Assembly: GCA_030833265.1 (NCBI GenBank)
Contig: JAURHO010000086.1
Location: 1 to 6,839, forward strand
Length of the DNA stretch: 6,839 nt
Reading direction: 5' to 3'
Origin: Crocinitomicaceae bacterium
Lineage (GTDB): Bacteria; Bacteroidota; Bacteroidia; Flavobacteriales_D; Crocinitomicaceae
Below the pieces are notes generated by a model. The model saw only the letters and a program-made list of their open reading frames with translations. It was not told the DNA's origin and made no database searches. The translations under genes were made by a program, and so were the position numbers. Positions 1 through 5,932 of this stretch are shown piece by piece; the stretch's first letter is position 1, and every line of letters starts with the position of its first letter.

Positions 1-143
1 TGCGTTCTACAGCCCGCATCAAAGGTGACATCCAAACCATGAAGTTGCACATTGAAGAAGGTGCATTTTTTGAAGGTGCTTGTGTCATGCGTGCTGGGGT
101 AAGCGCCCCAAAGCTTGACGCTGAGCCTGCTTTCGACGAATAA
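1..143 (+). CDS. Bactofilin, C-terminal end (partial)
   Basis: Only the last 46 residues are present, and the gene begins upstream of the window. The frame reads from position 3 and ends at TAA 141-143. The motif STARIKGDI followed by KLHIEEGAFFEGACVM is the repeat pattern typical of bactofilins, in which short Gly-rich turns and hydrophobic positions build a right-handed beta-helix. Bactofilins polymerise into membrane-associated filaments without nucleotide and act in cell shape and local peptidoglycan synthesis. The last residues (after about MRAG) form a short polar, disordered-looking tail, as is usual in the family. The AtpZ-like gene follows within 3 bp, so the two are probably cotranscribed. 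The family call is firm. The specific role is inferred from the family, and nothing can be said about the missing N-terminus. Confidence 0.87.
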   Translation, partial: RSTARIKGDIQTMKLHIEEGAFFEGACVMRAGVSAPKLDAEPAFDE

Positions 144-145
144 TC

Positions 146-358
146 TTGGCGTCCTCCTCCAATCCTTTTTTGCGTTTAAGCGCTGCAGCCATTCAAATGG
201 CAGCCATTATTGGTGGTTTTTCTTGGTTAGGTTATTTCCTAGATACCAAATACCATTCTTCCAATTCACTCTGGACAATTATCCTCGGTTTGTTAGGTGT
301 AGCACTTGGCTTATATCTCGTGATTAAAGAAGTGCTTGCTATTTCAAAAGAAAAATAA
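146..358 (+). CDS. atpZ: AtpZ/AtpI-family F0F1 ATP synthase accessory membrane protein
   Basis: This small 70-residue inner-membrane protein has two predicted helices, at about residues 16-33 (AIQMAAIIGGFSWLGYFLD) and 43-65, and ends in a charged KEK tail. The N-terminal pattern of NPFLRL, AIQMA, WLGYFLD is characteristic of the AtpZ family found next to ATP synthase genes. AtpZ and AtpI are thought to help assemble the c-ring or move Mg2+ or Ca2+ for the F0 sector. The start used is TTG at 146. No in-frame ATG exists before 197, and starting there would cut into the first conserved helix. There is no clear Shine-Dalgarno site. The start lies just after the bactofilin stop, so coupled translation is likely. 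The family call is good. Function in this organism is inferred, as no ATP synthase subunit gene is in view. Confidence 0.82.
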   Translation: MASSSNPFLRLSAAAIQMAAIIGGFSWLGYFLDTKYHSSNSLWTIILGLLGVALGLYLVIKEVLAISKEK

Positions 359-359
359 C

Positions 360-725
360 TTGAAAAAACGGCTAACCTATTGGTCTTATCTTTTAAGCAT
401 GCTGGCCATTCATGGCGCATTTGCTATACTGGCTTTGTTGTCAATATTTAAAATCAATGCAACTCAGCTTTTATTGGCGCAATTGAGTTCCCTCTTTATA
501 ATTTTGGTTTCTACAGCCATTCTTTTTTTCAAAAACACAGGCGATCAAAGTGCATTTACTTTTCGCTTGTTGATCCTCATGACCACCCAAATGCTGGGTT
601 ATCTATCTATACTTTTGGCTTTGATTTATACGAATCAGGCTGCCCAATTTGTATTTTATATGCTGGGTTTGGCGTTATCAGTTTTAGTGATCCAAACAAG
701 CTACTTAGTGCGTAGGCTCAAATGA
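360..725 (+). CDS. Four-helix AtpI-like membrane protein (hypothetical)
   Basis: The predicted protein is about 121 residues and strongly hydrophobic, with four likely membrane helices: SYLLSMLAIHGAFAILAL, then QLSSLFIILVSTAILFF, then LLILMTTQMLGYLSILLALIY, then FVFYMLGLALSVLVIQTSYL, ending in a basic RRLK. Four helices and a place directly after atpZ suggest an AtpI-like ATP synthase accessory protein, but I see no signature motif and the call rests on topology and context. The start is uncertain. TTG 360, one base after the atpZ stop, gives a natural MKKR N-terminus. TTG 336 would add eight residues and overlap atpZ. ATG 399 would remove part of helix 1. The last 21 bases overlap the end of the convergent peptidase gene. 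Expected downstream atpB is absent. Confidence 0.7.
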   Translation: MKKRLTYWSYLLSMLAIHGAFAILALLSIFKINATQLLLAQLSSLFIILVSTAILFFKNTGDQSAFTFRLLILMTTQMLGYLSILLALIYTNQAAQFVFYMLGLALSVLVIQTSYLVRRLK

Positions 726-1979
726 GTTCAGGAATTTGTAAAAGAGCGTCGCTAAATCTTCGAATTCGGCAAAACTCAAGGCCTCATATTTATCAAATAC
801 ATCATGGTAATTTTTGTTAGGCCCCATGGTATACACAAAAAAAGCAGGCACTCCTTTTTCAGTAAAGAAATAATGGTCTGAATTGGCTGCTGGGCCTCTT
901 GATTTAACTTGAGTTAAGTAGGATCCTTCTTGATTGAGTTCTTTCAAGCGGTCAAATTCAGGTTTAAATAGTGTGGCATTCACCACTGTTATCCCTTCTT
1001 CACCGCTTCCCATAATATCGGTATTTAATAAAAAGCGTATTTGCTTGAGCGGCAAAAGTGGGTGCGCTACAAAATACGCAGAGCCCAATAATCCGGCTTC
1101 TTCACCGCTGAAGGCAATAAATACATAATTGAAATTCGGGTTGCGTTCTTTGGCCAATTTTTGAGCTAGATAAAGCAGCATCCCGACCCCTGATGCGTTG
1201 TCGTTTGCCCCCGGGAAATAAGTATTTTGGCCCATCATGCCTAGATGATCGTAGTGGGCCGTGAGTACAATATAGGGTTTGTTTTTGGCCTTTTCAGCAG
1301 CTGGCAAAAAAGCCAAAACATTTGAACTTTTGTAGGCCGGATTGAAAACACTTTCCAATTGAATATTGGCCGTGCTCGGTTGGGAAAGAAATTTGTCTGC
1401 TTTGGCAATAAATGCAGGGTAGGGCAGGACGGTCTGACTCACAGACCATGTGAGTTTATTTGTTGTGATTTCAAGTACTGCCGCAAATTGCTGTAATTCT
1501 TTAAGGCGCGCTTGCATTATTTTGTTGGTATCGCCGCCAAAACCTGAAGTTTTTACCACTAACATACGATCCTTAGGACAGGGCCTAAAGGCATTTACAT
1601 TGCGATACAGCGACTTTATATTGCAATAGACCAAAGTATATTGCCGAGGTGTTTGAACGCCAGCAGAAGCAGGATCAACCAGGTAGTCAATGCCAGGTTG
1701 CAAGGTGTCATTACCTACAATGAACTGACACACCCCTGGAAAGGACTGTACGGGAAAACTGAAATTTTGAAAAAAGTTATTGCGCTTGAGCGGTTGCAAG
1801 CCAATTTTTTGAAATTCTTGCGCGATGAAAGCTGCTGCTTTTTCGTTTCCTTGATTGACGTAGCCACGCCCAGCAAAGGTTGGTGAACATAGCGTTGAGA
1901 TGGCATCTTTATAAGGATAGGTTTGGGAAAAACCCAAACTAAAAATGCCACAAAAGAGTAGGCTAAGCGCCAGCCGCAT
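705..1979 (-). CDS. Secreted M28-family zinc aminopeptidase
   Basis: This 424-residue exported metallopeptidase belongs to the M28 (aminopeptidase Y/S) family. It should remove N-terminal amino acids from peptides in the periplasm or outside the cell using two zinc ions. All expected residues are visible, numbered from the chosen start: H242 in TAHYDHLG, D260 in GANDNASG, the E293-E294 pair in FSGEEAGLLG, D321 in NTDIMG and H392 in NYHDVFD. The segment from about residue 75 to 215 sits before the catalytic core and may be a PA-like insert. The start is ATG at 1979, which places a Sec signal peptide (MRLALSLLFCGIFSLGFSQ) at the very N-terminus. An in-frame ATG 33 bases further upstream would bury it. 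No lipobox precedes the Cys, so it is not a lipoprotein. The start lies 17 bases inside the preceding acidic-protein gene, implying cotranscription. Substrate specificity cannot be read from the sequence. Confidence 0.92.
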   Translation of the reverse strand: MRLALSLLFCGIFSLGFSQTYPYKDAISTLCSPTFAGRGYVNQGNEKAAAFIAQEFQKIGLQPLKRNNFFQNFSFPVQSFPGVCQFIVGNDTLQPGIDYLVDPASAGVQTPRQYTLVYCNIKSLYRNVNAFRPCPKDRMLVVKTSGFGGDTNKIMQARLKELQQFAAVLEITTNKLTWSVSQTVLPYPAFIAKADKFLSQPSTANIQLESVFNPAYKSSNVLAFLPAAEKAKNKPYIVLTAHYDHLGMMGQNTYFPGANDNASGVGMLLYLAQKLAKERNPNFNYVFIAFSGEEAGLLGSAYFVAHPLLPLKQIRFLLNTDIMGSGEEGITVVNATLFKPEFDRLKELNQEGSYLTQVKSRGPAANSDHYFFTEKGVPAFFVYTMGPNKNYHDVFDKYEALSFAEFEDLATLFYKFLNSFEPTH

Positions 1980-2991
1980 GACGTCTGCAGATCTTGTAAA
2001 GGAAATCTTCAACTATCTCAGATTCGGTATCCCAATTAAAGGTTTGGGACAACTCTGTTAACATATTGCGTGCTGCATCCATGTTAGCTAATTGATCGAG
2101 TTGCTTCACGGCGCCCGAGAAATCATCTGAAGAACCATCAAAAAGTTCATTGATGAATTGTAATTTTTCGTTGAGCGTAAAGGCACCTGCCAAAGTTTCT
2201 AAAGGGAAAACACTGCGGTTATCTCTGATATTTGCCTCCATTTCTGCCATCCAAATAGGTTGATCAGCTGAAAATTGAGGTTCGTAATTGGTTTGTGGAA
2301 CTTCAATAGGTGTCTCTTTGATGAACGGTTCAGGGTTTACATTTTGCGCTTCCTCTTCCTCTTCGAGAATATCTGAATTGTTGAATTCAGTAGCTTCGAC
2401 AAGTTCTTCGCTTAATGAAGACTCATCTTGGTCAAGGAAAGACCCTTCCTCTTCCTGCTCATCTTCCTCTTCAAGTTCATCAACTGAAGCGAAGCTATTT
2501 TCGTTTACTTCTTCTGCTACAGTTTCATTTTCAAAACTTGTCTCTTCATGGGTCTTATCTTCAGTTTCTCCTTCAAAGAACTCATCGGCGGCCTCATCTT
2601 CCAGTTCCTCTTCTTGATCGAGCTCTTCTTCTGAGCTTTCATCTTCTAGAGGGTAAATAACTTGAGCTACTTCTTCAGGCGTTTCTTCACTGGCGAAAGT
2701 CACTTCAAACTCGGGTTCTGAGCCAAGGTCAATAGCCCCAAATAAATCAATTGGAGTTTCGATTTCAGGCTGTCTGATGCTAGCAGAAACTACAGGTGCA
2801 GAAACGCCCAATACGTTGGTTTCATAAATTTTGTAGCGCATAATGACCATGCGCTCATAGAGTTCTTTGGCGTCCTCAACAAGCAATTCCATATCTTCCG
2901 GACTTAATTGACCAGATTCGAGTTTTTCTAGACCAGATTCGAGGTGGCCAAGGATAGTTTTGATCATTAGAGAAGGACTTTTTTCGGACAT
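1963..2991 (-). CDS. Highly acidic hypothetical protein with conserved-looking ends
   Basis: This 342-residue protein has no known function that I can assign and no signal peptide or membrane helix, so it is probably cytoplasmic. Three parts can be seen. Residues 1-57 form an amphipathic helical region (LESGLEKLESGQLSPEDM, then KELYERMVIMRYKIYE). Residues about 99-215 are a low-complexity acidic tract: 46 of residues 101-200 are Asp or Glu, with a single Lys. Residues about 245-342 form a helical C-terminal domain with the motif LNEKLQFINELFDG and a basic end (CRRHAAGA). Similar NEKLxFINELF-type C-termini occur, from memory, in uncharacterised Bacteroidota proteins, which suggests a folded conserved module. 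The ATG at 2991 is the only sensible start. It is the first gene of an operon with the M28 peptidase and is transcribed divergently from tdk. A scaffold or protein-binding role is possible but is inference. Confidence 0.8.
   Translation of the reverse strand: MSEKSPSLMIKTILGHLESGLEKLESGQLSPEDMELLVEDAKELYERMVIMRYKIYETNVLGVSAPVVSASIRQPEIETPIDLFGAIDLGSEPEFEVTFASEETPEEVAQVIYPLEDESSEEELDQEEELEDEAADEFFEGETEDKTHEETSFENETVAEEVNENSFASVDELEEEDEQEEEGSFLDQDESSLSEELVEATEFNNSDILEEEEEAQNVNPEPFIKETPIEVPQTNYEPQFSADQPIWMAEMEANIRDNRSVFPLETLAGAFTLNEKLQFINELFDGSSDDFSGAVKQLDQLANMDAARNMLTELSQTFNWDTESEIVEDFLYKICRRHAAGA
2347..2691 (-). repeat. Low-complexity acidic coding tract
   Basis: Within the acidic protein this stretch encodes residues 101-215. 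On the + strand it appears as runs of cttcctcttc-like, pyrimidine-rich sequence, which are GAA/GAG/GAT codons on the coding strand. The units are irregular and do not form an exact tandem repeat, but such sequence is prone to slippage. The opposite strand carries long open frames rich in serine or leucine that are products of this composition and not genes. Confidence 0.75.
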
Positions 2992-3042
2992 TGCTTATAA
3001 CTTATTAATTTCGTGCAATCGGGAACCCAATTGAACCTGAAC

Positions 3043-3050
3043 CAAAATTA
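3043..3050 (-). promoter_or_regulatory. Putative Bacteroidota -7 element for the acidic protein–M28 operon
   Basis: Read on the minus strand the site is TAATTTTG, a full match to the Bacteroidota -7 consensus TAnnTTTG. It lies about 52 bases upstream of the acidic-protein ATG, giving a leader of roughly 45 bases. No exact TTG -33 element is visible at the expected distance, so the support is only moderate. No equally good element was seen for tdk in this 91-bp divergent gap. Confidence 0.35.
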
Positions 3051-3082
3051 GAAAACATTTCATAATCTGAATCACTGACACT

Positions 3083-3658
3083 ATGTTTTTAGAGCAATTT
3101 AGCAAAGATAAAGGGCAACTCGGTTCAATTGAAGTCATTTGTGGTTCAATGTTTTCAGGCAAGACCGAAGAACTTTTTCGAAGATTGCGCCGTGCACAAT
3201 TTGCCAATCAAGCTATTTTGTTAGTCAAGCCAAGTATCGATGAGCGCTATGCCAGTGAAGAGGTTGTGAGTCATGTTGGCCAAAGTTGGGCAGCCCAACG
3301 CTGTCAGCAGGCCCAAGAAATTTTAGAAATTTGGAAAGGCGAACAGATTGTTGCCATTGACGAAGCCCAATTTTTTGATCCGAAAATTGTTGCGGTTTGT
3401 TCAGAATTAGCCAACAAGGGTGCACGTGTTATCATTGCCGGTCTAGACATGGATTACCTAGGGCAACCATTTGGTCCTATTCCGCAATTAATGGCAATTG
3501 CAGAATATGTCAGCAAAGTACATGCAGTTTGCGTTGATTGTGGAAATTTGGCACATTTCTCCTTCAGAACCGTTGCTCAAAAAGAACAAGTTTTGGTAGG
3601 CGCGGTAGAAAAATACAAGCCACTTTGCCGTTCATGTTATCAACAAAATAACCCATGA
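3083..3658 (+). CDS. tdk: Thymidine kinase (type II, zinc-containing)
   Basis: This 191-residue enzyme phosphorylates thymidine (and deoxyuridine) to the monophosphate with ATP in the cytoplasmic pyrimidine salvage pathway. The full family signature is visible: the P-loop GSMFSGKT at residues 21-28, the DEAQFF motif with catalytic Glu94, the GLDMDYLGQPFGP lasso-region motif at 120-132, and four zinc-binding cysteines C150, C153, C182 and C185. Length and N-terminus (MFLEQF before IEVICGSMFSGKTEEL) fit Bacteroidota homologues well, supporting ATG 3083. No Shine-Dalgarno site is evident. The stop overlaps the start of the murF–alr fusion in an ATGA arrangement, so the two genes are probably translated in a coupled way from one mRNA. 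Nothing looks broken. Confidence 0.97.
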   Translation: MFLEQFSKDKGQLGSIEVICGSMFSGKTEELFRRLRRAQFANQAILLVKPSIDERYASEEVVSHVGQSWAAQRCQQAQEILEIWKGEQIVAIDEAQFFDPKIVAVCSELANKGARVIIAGLDMDYLGQPFGPIPQLMAIAEYVSKVHAVCVDCGNLAHFSFRTVAQKEQVLVGAVEKYKPLCRSCYQQNNP

Positions 3659-5907
3659 AACTAGCGCTCTCAAGTCTTGAATTTCAGCAGATACTCGCAG
3701 CAACTAGCGTCGGGGATGATACCCAAGAATTTGTCGTTCAGGAGTTGATCTATGACACCAGAAAAATTACCCGTACTACTGGTGTTGTTTTCTTTGCCTT
3801 GAAGGGCCCCAAGCAAAATGGACACGCCTTTATTCAACGCGCATATGAGCTTGGCATCAGACTTTTTGTTGTCGAAGCACTGCCAGAAAAAATAAATACC
3901 GATGCCACCTACTTTTTGGTCTCGGACTCATTAACGGCCATTCAACAACTGGCCATTCACAGACGCCGTCAACTTCATTATCCTGTACTCGTAATTGCGG
4001 GTTCGATTGGTAAAACAACGGTTAAAGAATGGATCCATCATTTGTTAGCGGGTCAGCTAAATGTAGTTCGAAGCCCAAAAAGTTATAATTCTCAGTTAGG
4101 TGTTGCGCTTTCTATTTTGGAATTACCGCTTGAAGCCGATCTGGCGCTCATTGAAGCCGCTGCTACAAAACCAGGTGAAATGCAAAAGTTGCAGGCCATG
4201 ATTCAGCCAAACTTTGGCATTCTGACAAATTATCATTTGCGTGGTAACGAGTTTAAAGACCTCGATCAATACCGCGCTGAACTACAAGAACTTTTGCATC
4301 CATGCGAGTGGGTTTTGACAGGTGAAACATTACAAACCAATCAAGACCCGATCTTCCTAGAATTGGAGCAGCAAATTCCATTCAAAGACCCTGCAAGTCT
4401 GCAAAATGCCAAAATTGCATTGGCTGCAGCCCTCAAGTTTGCAACAATTACTCAAAAAAATATTGCCAGTTTGCCCCGATTGGCGCTGCGCCTCGAAACT
4501 TTCGATGGAATCAACGGTTCCGTTCTCATCAATGACGCTTACACGCTTGATTTATTGGCATTTGAAGGCTCATTGGCTTACCTCAAGACCTTAGCAGCAG
4601 GCAAAAAAACAACGGTGTGTTGTTACCTCAAACCTGAACAGCTCGCTCAAAAAGCAGCCATACAAGCGCTGATTCAGGCATTTGAGATTGATAACTTTTA
4701 TATATGGGAAGCGCTACCTAGTCATTTACCCGAAATTGAGAATCAAGTGGTGCTGCTCAAAGGAAATGACCGAAGTGCAACGCAACATTTACTAGAACAA
4801 TGGTGTCTGAAAAAACACAGCACCAGCGTAAAATATGATTTAGCCGCACTCAAACATAACCTGCAGCAATATCAACAAAAACTCAAGCCGCAAACAAACT
4901 TGCTCGTGATGGTCAAGGCACAGGCTTACGGCGCGGGCCACGGACAGTGGGTTTCACAATTGCTCAGGAGCGGGGCTAATTATTTAGGAGTTGCTTACGC
5001 CGATGAAGGTCAAGAACTCAGAAATGAAGGCATCAAAGCGCCTATTCTCGTTATGAATGCAGAACCTGAAGCTTTCGATACCTGCATCAATGGTCAATTG
5101 GAACCAGCTATTTATAGTCTTGAGCAGCTCGATATTTTTATTCGAAAGCTGATTGCTCGCGGCATAGAAAGCTACCCAATTCATATCAAGTTAGATACAG
5201 GAATGCATCGCTTGGGCTTTGAGCCACATGAGGTCCCGGTACTTATTGAAACATTATTAGCGCAACCAGAAGTTCAGGTTAAAAGTATTTATAGCCATAT
5301 GGCTTGTGCAGACGAACCTTCACACCCACTTAATTCCCAACAAATTGAATTATTTGAGGTTTTGAGTCAGCAAATTATGGCCGCCTTACCCTATCCAATT
5401 TTACGCCATTTGCTCAACTCTGAAGGAGCTGCTCACTTCCCGGAGGCTCAATTTGACATGGTACGTATCGGCATAGGCTTGTTTGGGATCAACCACGACC
5501 CGAAGTTTGCCAGTCAACTCAGGCCAGTACTTTCTTGGCGCAGTAGCATTTCTCAGATTAAAACGCTAGAACCAGGCGCTTGTGTAGGATACGGCTGCAG
5601 TGAACGTGTTGAAGCCAAGCAAAATATTGCCATCATACCTGTAGGCTATGCGGATGGTTTCAAACGCAATTTAGGTGAAGGCAAAGGCGGTGTTTATATC
5701 AATGGCCAATATTGCCCAACTATCGGCCGCGTCTGTATGGATATGATCATGGTTTGTGTCTCAACGGATGTCAATTTAAAGGATGAGGTTGAAATAATTG
5801 GCACACATCAAACCCTAAATAGCTTGGCTGCTGCTGCAGATACAATTCCTTATGAAATACTTACAAGTATCTCACCTCGGGTTCAGCGGATATATACGAA
5901 TGACTAA
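3655..5907 (+). CDS. MurF–alanine racemase fusion protein, MurF half degenerate
   Basis: This 750-residue cytoplasmic fusion has a MurF-like ligase region at about residues 1-385 and a fold-type III alanine racemase at about 391-748. The racemase, which interconverts L- and D-Ala for peptidoglycan, looks complete: PLP lysine K421 in VMVKAQAYG, KLDTGMHRLGF at 512-522, RIGIGLFG at 604-611, catalytic Y646 in VGYG, PVGYADGF at 662-669 and GRVCMDM at 691-697. The MurF half, which would add D-Ala-D-Ala to the UDP-MurNAc tripeptide, is homologous (SPKSYNSQLGV, KPGEM, E167, RLE at 279-281). However, the P-loop reads GSIGKTT where Mur ligases have Asn at I118, the AH motif after TN191-192 is missing, no Lys lies near 205-215, and NDAYT replaces the usual DxYN. 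Related fusions are, from memory, near 820 residues. The racemase is confidently functional, while ligase activity is doubtful. Start ATG 3655 overlaps the tdk stop. Confidence 0.93.
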   Translation: MKLALSSLEFQQILAATSVGDDTQEFVVQELIYDTRKITRTTGVVFFALKGPKQNGHAFIQRAYELGIRLFVVEALPEKINTDATYFLVSDSLTAIQQLAIHRRRQLHYPVLVIAGSIGKTTVKEWIHHLLAGQLNVVRSPKSYNSQLGVALSILELPLEADLALIEAAATKPGEMQKLQAMIQPNFGILTNYHLRGNEFKDLDQYRAELQELLHPCEWVLTGETLQTNQDPIFLELEQQIPFKDPASLQNAKIALAAALKFATITQKNIASLPRLALRLETFDGINGSVLINDAYTLDLLAFEGSLAYLKTLAAGKKTTVCCYLKPEQLAQKAAIQALIQAFEIDNFYIWEALPSHLPEIENQVVLLKGNDRSATQHLLEQWCLKKHSTSVKYDLAALKHNLQQYQQKLKPQTNLLVMVKAQAYGAGHGQWVSQLLRSGANYLGVAYADEGQELRNEGIKAPILVMNAEPEAFDTCINGQLEPAIYSLEQLDIFIRKLIARGIESYPIHIKLDTGMHRLGFEPHEVPVLIETLLAQPEVQVKSIYSHMACADEPSHPLNSQQIELFEVLSQQIMAALPYPILRHLLNSEGAAHFPEAQFDMVRIGIGLFGINHDPKFASQLRPVLSWRSSISQIKTLEPGACVGYGCSERVEAKQNIAIIPVGYADGFKRNLGEGKGGVYINGQYCPTIGRVCMDMIMVCVSTDVNLKDEVEIIGTHQTLNSLAAAADTIPYEILTSISPRVQRIYTND

Positions 5908-5912
5908 ATTTG
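5905..5912 (+). promoter_or_regulatory. Putative Bacteroidota -7 element for the outer-membrane protein gene
   Basis: TAAATTTG matches the Bacteroidota -7 consensus TAnnTTTG exactly. It begins on the stop codon of the murF–alr gene and ends 20 bases before the next ATG, which would give a very short leader. The -33 position (about 5882) has TTC rather than TTG, so this is a moderate candidate. Read-through from tdk–murF–alr is the alternative, since no terminator lies in the 25-bp gap. Confidence 0.35.
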
Positions 5913-5932
5913 CTTAATTTTAAAATAAAAAG

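Noticed and set aside
95..110. Short inverted repeat TGGGG...CCCCA near the end of the bactofilin gene
   Set aside because: A 5-bp stem with a 6-base loop lies inside the coding region, before the stop codon, with no following T-run. It is not convincing as a terminator or RNA element.
115..327. Open + strand frame overlapping the bactofilin end and AtpZ
   Set aside because: It shows no family-like pattern and is out of frame with the well-supported AtpZ protein.
2288..2660. Long + strand open frames rich in serine and leucine opposite the acidic protein gene
   Set aside because: They mirror the Glu/Asp codons of the real gene. Composition is extreme, there is no plausible start context, and the minus-strand gene has folded-looking ends and an operon partner.
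2992..3082. A small RNA, riboswitch or operator in the divergent tdk/acidic-protein gap
   Set aside because: Only one promoter-like element was seen. There is no stable hairpin, no repeated operator and no known riboswitch motif.
4984..5184. Minus-strand open frame inside the racemase domain
   Set aside because: It lies fully within the conserved Alr coding sequence and has no independent protein features.
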